Assembly: GCF_003426735.1 (NCBI RefSeq)
Contig: NZ_QVON01000006.1
Location: 330,995-394,994 of the forward strand
Reading direction: 5' to 3'
DNA from: Arenibacter sp. P308M17
Lineage (GTDB): Bacteria; Bacteroidota; Bacteroidia; Flavobacteriales; Flavobacteriaceae
DNA: 64,000 nt
Part shown: in pieces, positions 34,334 to 44,070 of the stretch
How positions within the stretch are numbered: the first letter of the stretch is position 1
Layout of the letters: the number at the start of each line of letters is the position of its first letter
The notes under the pieces: model-generated
Databases searched by the model: none
What the model was told of the DNA's origin: nothing
What the model saw: the letters and a program-made list of their open reading frames with translations, nothing else
Position numbers and translations under genes: made by a program

Positions 34334-35971
34334 TTAAACCTTTAGATCTATTTCTTTAAGGTTTTCGATTCTGTTGCGTACCAAGAAGGCATCTATGGTC
34401 TCAAAATGTTCTATAACGCGTTTGTCCTTAAATTCGAACACCTTTTGGGATAGGCCTTGAAGAAAATCCCTGTCGTGGGAGACCAATATCAAGGTGCCGT
34501 CAAAGGAAAGCAAGGCCTCCTTAAGTACGTCCTTGGATTTTAGGTCCAAATGGTTGGTAGGTTCATCCAAGATCAACAGATTCACCGGTTCAAGAAGTAA
34601 TTTAACCATGGCAAGACGGGTTTTTTCCCCTCCAGAAAGTACGCTCACCTTTTTTTCGAGGTCGTCCCCGCTAAACATAAACCTGCCTAGAATATTTTTG
34701 ATCTGTGTACGAACGTCCCCTTCGGCCACTTCATCCACGGTCTGGAAGATGGTGAGTTCAGGGTCTAACAGGGAGGCTTGGTTTTGCGCAAAATAACCTA
34801 CTTTTACATTGTGTCCCAACCTGCATTGGCCCTCTACTTCAATTTCGCCCAAAATAGCCTTGATCATCGTAGATTTTCCTTCGCCGTTCCTTCCTACAAA
34901 AGAAACCTTTTCCCCTCGTGAAATAGAGAGATCGGCATCCTTGAAAACCACATGGTCGCCATAACTTTTGGACAGCCCTTCTGCGGTAACCGGATAGTCG
35001 CCCGAACGTATGGAAGGAGGGAACCTCAGTTTTAGGGCCGCTGTGTCTACCTCATCAATTTCTATGATCTGTAATTTTTCCAGCATCCTTTCACGGGAAG
35101 TTACTTGGTTGGTTTTGGAATAGGTGCCCTTGAACCGGTCTATAAAGGCCTGATTGTCCGCAATAAACTTTTGCTGTTCCTGGTAAGCTTTTATCTGGTG
35201 GCTACGTCTGTCTTCCCTCAACTGCAGGTAGTGGGTGTAATTGGCCTTATAATCATAGATTCTACCCATGGTCACTTCTATGGTTCTGTTGGTAATATTA
35301 TCTATAAAGGTCTTGTCGTGCGAGATGACCACCACCGCCTTGGCCTTGTTCAGCAGGAAATCCTCCAGCCAGATTACGGATTCGATATCTACGTGGTTGG
35401 TTGGCTCATCCAAAAGGATGAGGTCCGGTTTTTGCAATAAAATCTTGGCAAGTTCTATTCTCATCCGCCACCCCCCGCTAAACTCACTGGTAGGTCTATG
35501 GAAATCCCCGCGTTTAAACCCTAGGCCTCTCAAGGCTTTTTCTACCTCTGCCTCATAATTTATTTCTTCCAGGGCATAGAATTTTTCTCCCAGGTCCGAT
35601 ACTTTTTCAATGATGTTCATGTAAGCATCCGATTCATAATCGGTACGGGTTTCCAATTCCTTGTTCAGGCGCTCCATTTCATCGCGCATGCTAAAAATTT
35701 CCTTAAAGGCTTTGGAGGCTTCTTCAAAAACGGTACTGTTGTCATCTGTAAGCAAATGCTGGGGCAAATAGGCAATTACCGCGTCTTTGGGATAGCGGAT
35801 ATGGCCCCGGGTAGCTTTCTGCTCCCCTGCGATTATCTTCATCATGGTAGATTTTCCGGCCCCGTTCTTTCCCATCAGGGCAATCTTATCGTTTTCATTG
35901 ATAACGAAGGAAACATCGCTAAACAAGGTGTCACCACTAAATTCTACGGCAATTGCATCTACAGAAATCAT
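34334..35971 (-). CDS. ABC-F ribosome-associated ATPase
   Basis: A 545-residue soluble ABC-F protein with two nucleotide-binding domains and no membrane segment. Walker A motifs are GKNGAGKST (N half) and GRNGEGKST (C half), signatures FSGGWRMRIELA and LSGGEKTRLAMV, Walker B LILLDEPTNHVD and LLILDEPTNHLD. The charged linker between them (LREDRRSHQIKAYQEQQKFI) is the P-site tRNA interaction motif. ABC-F proteins act on stalled ribosomes; this one may be of the Uup or YheS branch or a translation regulator. No resistance specificity can be read from the sequence. It is followed by a non-coding gap, not by an operon. Confidence 0.92.
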   Translation of the reverse strand: MISVDAIAVEFSGDTLFSDVSFVINENDKIALMGKNGAGKSTMMKIIAGEQKATRGHIRYPKDAVIAYLPQHLLTDDNSTVFEEASKAFKEIFSMRDEMERLNKELETRTDYESDAYMNIIEKVSDLGEKFYALEEINYEAEVEKALRGLGFKRGDFHRPTSEFSGGWRMRIELAKILLQKPDLILLDEPTNHVDIESVIWLEDFLLNKAKAVVVISHDKTFIDNITNRTIEVTMGRIYDYKANYTHYLQLREDRRSHQIKAYQEQQKFIADNQAFIDRFKGTYSKTNQVTSRERMLEKLQIIEIDEVDTAALKLRFPPSIRSGDYPVTAEGLSKSYGDHVVFKDADLSISRGEKVSFVGRNGEGKSTMIKAILGEIEVEGQCRLGHNVKVGYFAQNQASLLDPELTIFQTVDEVAEGDVRTQIKNILGRFMFSGDDLEKKVSVLSGGEKTRLAMVKLLLEPVNLLILDEPTNHLDLKSKDVLKEALLSFDGTLILVSHDRDFLQGLSQKVFEFKDKRVIEHFETIDAFLVRNRIENLKEIDLKV

Positions 35972-36000
35972 ATTTCAATTTTAAGTCTGCAAAACTATAA

Positions 36001-36036
36001 AAAAAGCCGTTCAATTAGTTTGAGACGGCTTTTTTA
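36001..36036 (-). terminator. Terminator between DUF2911 and ABC-F genes
   Basis: AGCCGT (36005-36010) pairs with ACGGCT (36025-36030), with T-runs on both sides, so it can end transcription from the DUF2911 gene. Confidence 0.7.
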
Positions 36037-36114
36037 AAATCTTGTTCCGAAAAAGACCTGCTTTTCCAGTACTCCATTATTATTATTTAATTTTCTATAT
36101 GCAGATAATTTTCC

Positions 36115-36654
36115 TTAAAAGGTAATTGGCAGGGATACCCTTGTGTTTCCCCATCCCAATACCATATGGGTGCCATTGTCCACATCCTTATAGGCAATGG
36201 AAAAGGCGTCCAATGTTTCGGATACATTGCTGGCACTGGCAGGTACTCGAACTACATCGGCATCTTCCTGGTACGAATAGGCGCCCCATTGATTTAAATT
36301 TTTGTTCAATATTACGGTCCATTCCTTATCACCTGGGATGGTAAATAGGGAATAGGTGCCGGCGGCCACCGCTTTGCCACCCACGGTAGCGTCCTTATAA
36401 AAAATGATTTCAGGGGCCTCATTGGCTCCGGTTCTCCATACCTTCCCTGCCGGGGCAAGCTCCGAAATGGAACGTCCTTTTAATTGTGGTCTACTGTAAG
36501 TTACCCGAACCAATTTTTCCGAAACCTTATAATCGGTAGGATAGGATGCAATGTCCGCAGGACTCTTGTCCAAGCCGCTGAATTTCTGTGCAATAGCTTT
36601 GGAGCTAAAGGTCAAGGCAATGACCATAAGTGCAATCGTAAATAAATTTTTCAT
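36115..36654 (-). CDS. DUF2911 secreted protein
   Basis: A 179-residue exported protein with signal peptide (KNLFTIALMVIALTFSSKA). Body segments VTYSRPQLKGRSI, GKVWRTGANEAPEIIFYKDATVGGKAVAAGTYSLFTIP and WTVILNKNLNQWGAYSY are the hallmarks of DUF2911, common in Bacteroidetes. The fold is beta-rich and the function is unknown. Monocistronic, with a shared bidirectional terminator downstream. Confidence 0.9.
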   Translation of the reverse strand: MKNLFTIALMVIALTFSSKAIAQKFSGLDKSPADIASYPTDYKVSEKLVRVTYSRPQLKGRSISELAPAGKVWRTGANEAPEIIFYKDATVGGKAVAAGTYSLFTIPGDKEWTVILNKNLNQWGAYSYQEDADVVRVPASASNVSETLDAFSIAYKDVDNGTHMVLGWGNTRVSLPITF

Positions 36655-36895
36655 TTTTTTTAGTTTTAGAGATTGTCAAATTTAAGTAGTATTCCTATTA
36701 ATCCGAATTAAAAGTCGGTAAATTTTAGACTCCTTACAAAATAGCGAGTTGATGTGAGCGAAATCATTTATATGATAACAGTATATTAGTATTTTACTAT
36801 TTATTGTTTTAAATTATAATTAATTATACATTTTATGTTTTGTTGTATTAATATTAAATGGATATTTGCTTTAAAATTGACATAAATATTATAGT

Positions 36896-38566
36896 ATGTG
36901 TGGAATTGTATGTGCCTTTGATGTAAAAGAGAGTACCGAGGTGTTAAGGCCTCAACTGCTGGAAATGTCCAAGAAGATTAGACATAGGGGTCCGGATTGG
37001 AGTGGGATATATGCTGATGGGAAGGCTATTTTGGCCCATGAACGTTTGGCGATCGTTGACCCTGCTTCGGGAAAACAACCTTTGTTCAGCCCGGACAAGA
37101 AATTGGTATTGGCCGCTAATGGTGAAATATATAACCATAGGGAATTGCGCAAGCAATTTGCCGGCACCTATAATTTTCAGACAGAGTCCGATTGTGAGGT
37201 AATTTTGGCCCTATATCAGAAGAAAGGAGTTGATTTCTTGGATGAAATGAACGGTATTTTTGGCTTTGCCATCTACGATTCTGAAAAGGATGAATATTTT
37301 ATAGCAAGGGACCATATGGGAATTATTCCGCTATATGTAGGTTGGGACATTAATGGTACCTTTTATGTGGCGTCCGAGTTAAAGGCATTGGAAGGAACCT
37401 GTACCAAGATACAGTTGTTTCCTCCGGGACATTACTTGCACAGCAAGGATGGCGAATTTAAAAGATGGTATTCCCGGGATTGGATGGAATACGATGCGGT
37501 AAAGGACAATGAGACTAGCATACAGGCCATTAAAGAGGCTTTGGAAGCTGCCGTTCATAGACAATTAATGTCCGACGTACCTTATGGGGTATTGCTTTCC
37601 GGGGGATTGGATTCTTCGGTAACTTCTGCCATAGCAAAAAAATACGCCCAGAAAAGAATTGAGTCGGACGACACTACCGATGCCTGGTGGCCGCAATTGC
37701 ATTCCTTCTCGGTGGGACTTGAAGGTTCCCCGGATTTGGCCGCTGCCCAAAAGGTGGCCAAGCATATCGGTACCGTGCACCACGAAATAAAATTTACCAT
37801 TCAGGAAGGTTTGGACGCCATTAAGGATGTGGTCTACAACTTGGAGACCTATGATATTACTACTATTAGGGCTTCTACCCCCATGTACCTTATGGCCCGG
37901 GTTATAAAATCTATGGGTATAAAAATGGTCTTGTCAGGGGAGGGGGCGGATGAGCTTTTCGGGGGCTACCTATATTTTCACAAGGCACCAAGTGCAAAGG
38001 ATTTCCATGAGGAAACGGTCCGTAAATTGGACAAACTTCATATGTACGATTGTCTAAGGGCCAATAAATCCTTGGCCGCTTGGGGTATAGAGGGAAGGGT
38101 TCCATTTTTGGACAAGGAATTTATGGACGTGGCCATGAGAATTAACCCCCAGGATAAGATGATCAACGGGGAGCGCATGGAGAAATGGGTGGTTCGTAAG
38201 GCTTTTGAGGATATGCTGCCCGAAAGTGTTGCATGGAGACAAAAGGAACAATTTTCCGATGGAGTTGGTTACAGTTGGATAGATACCCTAAAAGAAGTGG
38301 TTAAGAAGGAGGTTACGGACGATCAATTGGCTAATGCCAAGTACAGATTTCCATTACAGACCCCTACGTCCAAAGAAGAGTTCTATTACCGTTCTATTTT
38401 TGAAGAGCACTTTCCATCGGATGCGGCGGCATTGTGTGTTCCCCAGGAACCATCCGTGGCATGTAGCACCAGAATTGCCTTGGAATGGGACGAGGCCTTT
38501 AAGAACATGAACGATCCGTCCGGTAGGGCGGTATCCAAGGTACATTCCGATGCTTATGTAAAGTAA
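36896..38566 (+). CDS. asnB: Glutamine-hydrolysing asparagine synthase
   Basis: A 556-residue AsnB that converts aspartate, ATP and glutamine to asparagine. The start MCGIV exposes Cys2 as the glutaminase nucleophile after Met removal. RHRGPDWSG and NGEIYNH belong to the N-terminal amidotransferase domain. The C-terminal synthetase domain has the PP-loop LLSGGLDSS and SGEGADELFGGYLYF. Length and order match AsnB. It is monocistronic with a hairpin terminator about 60 bases downstream. The 5' region is AT-rich without a clear promoter box. Confidence 0.96.
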   Translation: MCGIVCAFDVKESTEVLRPQLLEMSKKIRHRGPDWSGIYADGKAILAHERLAIVDPASGKQPLFSPDKKLVLAANGEIYNHRELRKQFAGTYNFQTESDCEVILALYQKKGVDFLDEMNGIFGFAIYDSEKDEYFIARDHMGIIPLYVGWDINGTFYVASELKALEGTCTKIQLFPPGHYLHSKDGEFKRWYSRDWMEYDAVKDNETSIQAIKEALEAAVHRQLMSDVPYGVLLSGGLDSSVTSAIAKKYAQKRIESDDTTDAWWPQLHSFSVGLEGSPDLAAAQKVAKHIGTVHHEIKFTIQEGLDAIKDVVYNLETYDITTIRASTPMYLMARVIKSMGIKMVLSGEGADELFGGYLYFHKAPSAKDFHEETVRKLDKLHMYDCLRANKSLAAWGIEGRVPFLDKEFMDVAMRINPQDKMINGERMEKWVVRKAFEDMLPESVAWRQKEQFSDGVGYSWIDTLKEVVKKEVTDDQLANAKYRFPLQTPTSKEEFYYRSIFEEHFPSDAAALCVPQEPSVACSTRIALEWDEAFKNMNDPSGRAVSKVHSDAYVK

Positions 38567-41075
<2,509 letters not shown>

Positions 41076-41095
41076 AAAATAGGGTTTACACAACA

Positions 41096-41125
41096 AAAAC
41101 TCGCTCCATTGGGGCGAGTTTTTTA
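41096..41125 (+). terminator. gyrB terminator
   Basis: AACTCGC (41098-41104) pairs with GCGAGTT (41114-41120), followed by TTTTTT, right after gyrB. Confidence 0.8.
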
Positions 41126-41148
41126 GTTTTAACAAAAATCTATATGTT

Positions 41149-42159
41149 ATGAAGTATGTATCTTTAGTAGGTGTTTTGTTTATAAGTGTAACTGGATTTT
41201 CACAATCCAACCTCAATGAGCTATTTGCCGCAGGGATCAATGATGCGGAAAAATTTTCGGACAGTTATTTTGGTCCGGTGTCCGAGGGTGCCATATACAG
41301 TTTGGCCAATGGCTGGTACAATTCGGCCGATTCCAAACCCTTGGGAGGTTTCGAGATTTCCATTATAGGCAATATGACCTCTTTTAAAAATAGGGAGGAT
41401 AAAAAGACGTTTGTTCTAAATACAGCAGATTATGAAAATCTGCAGTTTTTGGATGGAAGTACCTCCAAACCGGTCTCCACAGCTTTGGGGGATCTGGAAG
41501 GCATACAGGTATTTGTAGAAGGGGAGGTAGGACCCATTACCTCCAGGCAGGAAATTGAATTACCTACCGGATTGGCTTCGGAAAACATCAACTTTATTCC
41601 CTCGGCCTTTTTACAACTAAGTGTGGGTTTAGTGAAAGGGTTGGAAGTCAAGGCCCGGTTTTTGCCCAAAATTAATACGGAAGATGTGGCCTTGGGGTTG
41701 TACGGAGCAGGGCTTCAGTATGATTTTTCCAAATTACTGCCAGCGGACAAAATATTACCTGTGGCCCTATCTGCCGTGGTTGGGTATACTCATTTAAATG
41801 CCTCCTATGATTTTACTGACAGTAATATTGTGGATGGTAGCGATCAAAAGATAGAAGTGGATATGAATGTCATATCAATGCAGGCCGTGGCCTCTACTAA
41901 GCTTCCGGTCATTAATTTTTATGGGGCTATCGGCTATATATCCGGAAAATCCACAACAGATGTTTTAGGTACCTACCAGGTACAATCGGGACCATTTCAG
42001 GAAACCTATATAAATCCTTTTTCTTTGTCCAAAAAGGCCAGTGGAGTTACGGGAACCTTAGGGGCCAAGCTGAAACTTGGTTTCTTTAGGTTACATGCGG
42101 ATTATTCCCTGGCAGAATTCAACAACTTAACGGTGGGTGTAAATTTTGGATTTAGGTAA
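41149..42159 (+). CDS. DUF6588 putative outer-membrane beta-barrel
   Basis: A 336-residue exported protein with signal peptide (KYVSLVGVLFISVTGFSQ). The mature part is a series of amphipathic strands with conserved pieces GLASENINFIPSAFLQLSVGL, KARFLPKINTEDVALGLYGAGLQYD and GTLGAKLKLGFFRLHADYSLAEFNNLTVGVNFGFR. The last ends in an aromatic, as outer-membrane barrels do. It resembles DUF6588 family proteins of Bacteroidetes; function unknown. A palindrome block follows it. Confidence 0.75.
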   Translation: MKYVSLVGVLFISVTGFSQSNLNELFAAGINDAEKFSDSYFGPVSEGAIYSLANGWYNSADSKPLGGFEISIIGNMTSFKNREDKKTFVLNTADYENLQFLDGSTSKPVSTALGDLEGIQVFVEGEVGPITSRQEIELPTGLASENINFIPSAFLQLSVGLVKGLEVKARFLPKINTEDVALGLYGAGLQYDFSKLLPADKILPVALSAVVGYTHLNASYDFTDSNIVDGSDQKIEVDMNVISMQAVASTKLPVINFYGAIGYISGKSTTDVLGTYQVQSGPFQETYINPFSLSKKASGVTGTLGAKLKLGFFRLHADYSLAEFNNLTVGVNFGFR

Positions 42160-42211
42160 ACTACCTCGGGGCAATCCCACGAGGCATTGAAAGGAAATTC
42201 AAGTTTGATTT

Positions 42212-42272
42212 CGGCGCCCGCCTGAACGGAACGGGCAGGCAGGCGTCGGAGCACCTGCCTGCCACAGGCAGG
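42212..42272. repeat. GC-rich palindromic repeat block
   Basis: CGCCCGCCTGAACGG...CGGGCAGGCAGGCG and CCTGCCTGCCACAGGCAGG make strong hairpins between the DUF6588 and the small lipoprotein gene. Same family as the blocks at 4549, 13155, 20960, 21120 and 38683. Confidence 0.65.
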
Positions 42273-42298
42273 TTTAAATCTTGATTATCGAGTAGATC

Positions 42299-42676
42299 CT
42301 ATTCCCTTATTGCCAATACGTTGCCATCGTAGTCGGCCAAAAAAATCCCTTGATCGGACTCGCTCATGAGTACTATGTCCTCCTCTTTGTCAAGACCGGG
42401 ATAGGAAATAATGTAGGTACTATCCTTATGGACCCATTTAAAATCTGAAATTACCGTTAAATTATTGTTGTGGTAGGTATGGTATCTGCCCAGGTAGGCA
42501 TCATTAAATATCCACTCCTGCCTAACGGTGATATCCTGTTTTTGGGCAAGGCCCCCTCCATCAGAAGAGATATGGGACCATATCCCGATAACCGGATCGT
42601 TGTTCTCTGTAATTCTGGTGCAATTACTGGCCAGTAGGATGCCAACTATTGCCAAGAATGAAAGTAATTTTTTCAT
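42299..42676 (-). CDS. Small putative lipoprotein, unknown function
   Basis: A 125-residue protein whose signal ends LLASNCTR, with C19 a likely lipidation site. The remainder (GIWSHISSDGGGLAQKQDIT, RQEWIFNDAYLGRY, SDFKWVHKDSTYIISYPG, VLMSESDQGIFLADYDGNVLAI) is beta-rich and resembles the DUF of small Bacteroidetes lipocalin-like lipoproteins. No function is known. Convergent with the DUF6588 gene across a palindrome block. Confidence 0.7.
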   Translation of the reverse strand: MKKLLSFLAIVGILLASNCTRITENNDPVIGIWSHISSDGGGLAQKQDITVRQEWIFNDAYLGRYHTYHNNNLTVISDFKWVHKDSTYIISYPGLDKEEDIVLMSESDQGIFLADYDGNVLAIRE

Positions 42677-42973
42677 TTTGTAGGATTTTTCTTAGATTTG
42701 GATACTACCTATCTAACGTACGGTTTCAATTTACTATTGTATAAATTCGATGTATGGAACAGTATTTTAACTTTTTTCGATAAAAGGGCTTTTTATTACG
42801 TTCGGTACACACTTGGATCAGGCTTTAATTGCAGCAGCTTTTTGGAAATCCAAAAAAAAAGGACAATGTCTTGCTCCAGATAAAATTTAGCGGGTTTCTA
42901 CGGATGTGGTGATATTGTTCTGTTAAAAATCAGTACTTTTGAACGATAAAATTTAACTTAAAATAACCTTATA
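42677..42973. other. Intergenic region before mdh
   Basis: Apart from the mdh promoter near its right end (42915-42941), nothing recognisable lies in this AT-rich stretch; a 61-codon plus-strand frame has no protein-like features. Confidence 0.4.
42915..42941 (+). promoter_or_regulatory. mdh promoter
   Basis: TTG (42915-42917), 16 bases, TACTTTTG (42934-42941): fits the TAnnTTTG box with slightly short spacing, 32 bases before the mdh start. Confidence 0.6.
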
Positions 42974-43900
42974 ATGAAAGTTACCGTTGTTGGAGCAGGT
43001 GCTGTTGGCGCAAGTTGTGCTGAGTACATTGCTATTAAGAATTTTGCATCTGAAGTAGTTGTGTTGGATATTAAGGAAGGTTTTGCCGAGGGCAAGGCCA
43101 TGGATCTAATGCAGACCGCTTCATTGAATGGTTTTGATACCAAGATAACAGGAGTTACAAATGATTATAGCAAAACAGCAGGAAGCGATGTAGCTATTAT
43201 AACTTCCGGTATTCCGCGCAAACCGGGCATGACCCGTGAAGAGCTGATAGGTATAAATGCAGGAATCGTAAAAACGGTTTCTTCCAATTTATTGGAACAT
43301 TCCCCCAACGTAATTTTGATCGTAGTCAGTAATCCGATGGATACCATGACTTATTTGGTACACAAGACTACCGGTTTGCCGAAGAACAGAATTATAGGGA
43401 TGGGCGGTGCTTTGGACAGTGCAAGGTTTAAATATAGATTGGCCGAGGCATTGGATGCTCCAATTTCCGATGTGGACGGTATGGTCATTGGCGGTCATAG
43501 TGATACAGGGATGGTACCTTTAACTGCACATGCGACCAGGAATAGTATTAAGGTATCCGAATTTTTATCCGAGGATCGCCTTGCCCAAGTCTCCGAGGAG
43601 ACCAAGGTAGGAGGGGCCACGCTTACAAAATTATTGGGTACCAGTGCTTGGTATGCACCAGGTGCTGCCGTTTCTTCCATGGTGCAGGCCATTGCCTGTG
43701 ATCAGAAGAAGATGTTTCCATGTTCCGCATTTCTGGAAGGAGAGTACGGTCTTGATGATATTTGCATTGGGGTACCCGTACTTTTGGGCAAAAATGGGAT
43801 AGAAAAAATTGTAAAAATAGATTTGGCCGAGGCAGAAAAAGCAAAAATGCAGGAAAGCGCGGAAGGTGTAAGGAAAACAAATAGCTTATTGACCCTATAG
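42974..43900 (+). CDS. mdh: Malate dehydrogenase
   Basis: A 308-residue NAD-dependent MDH of the lactate dehydrogenase-like class that interconverts malate and oxaloacetate in the TCA cycle. The NAD loop is GAGAVGASCA (residues 6-15). Catalytic residues lie in GMGGALDSARFKYRLAEAL (Arg/Asp region) and GGHSDTGMVPL (catalytic His). SGIPRKPGMTREELIGINA carries the substrate-binding Arg loop. The length is normal. It has its own promoter and a strong terminator, so it is monocistronic. Confidence 0.95.
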   Translation: MKVTVVGAGAVGASCAEYIAIKNFASEVVVLDIKEGFAEGKAMDLMQTASLNGFDTKITGVTNDYSKTAGSDVAIITSGIPRKPGMTREELIGINAGIVKTVSSNLLEHSPNVILIVVSNPMDTMTYLVHKTTGLPKNRIIGMGGALDSARFKYRLAEALDAPISDVDGMVIGGHSDTGMVPLTAHATRNSIKVSEFLSEDRLAQVSEETKVGGATLTKLLGTSAWYAPGAAVSSMVQAIACDQKKMFPCSAFLEGEYGLDDICIGVPVLLGKNGIEKIVKIDLAEAEKAKMQESAEGVRKTNSLLTL

Positions 43901-43925
43901 TTTATTGGGGCTAACAAATTTTAAA

Positions 43926-43980
43926 GGCATCCGCCCCTATTGTTTCCGAGTACCATCGGAGCGGGGCGGATGCCCTTATT
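43926..43980 (+). terminator. mdh terminator
   Basis: GGCATCCGCCCC (43926-43937) pairs perfectly with GGGGCGGATGCC (43963-43974), with an inner TCCGA/TCGGA hairpin, followed by a T-rich stretch. Confidence 0.8.
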
Positions 43981-44000
43981 TTATAAAACTGATAAATATA

Positions 44001-44031
44001 TTGTTAGTTCCTATGGGAAATAATATATTTG
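44001..44031 (+). promoter_or_regulatory. secDF promoter
   Basis: TTG (44001-44003), 20 bases, TATATTTG (44024-44031), a textbook Bacteroidetes promoter 40 bases before secDF. Confidence 0.8.
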
Positions 44032-44070
44032 CACGCTATTTACGAATACCATTTAATTAATATATAACCA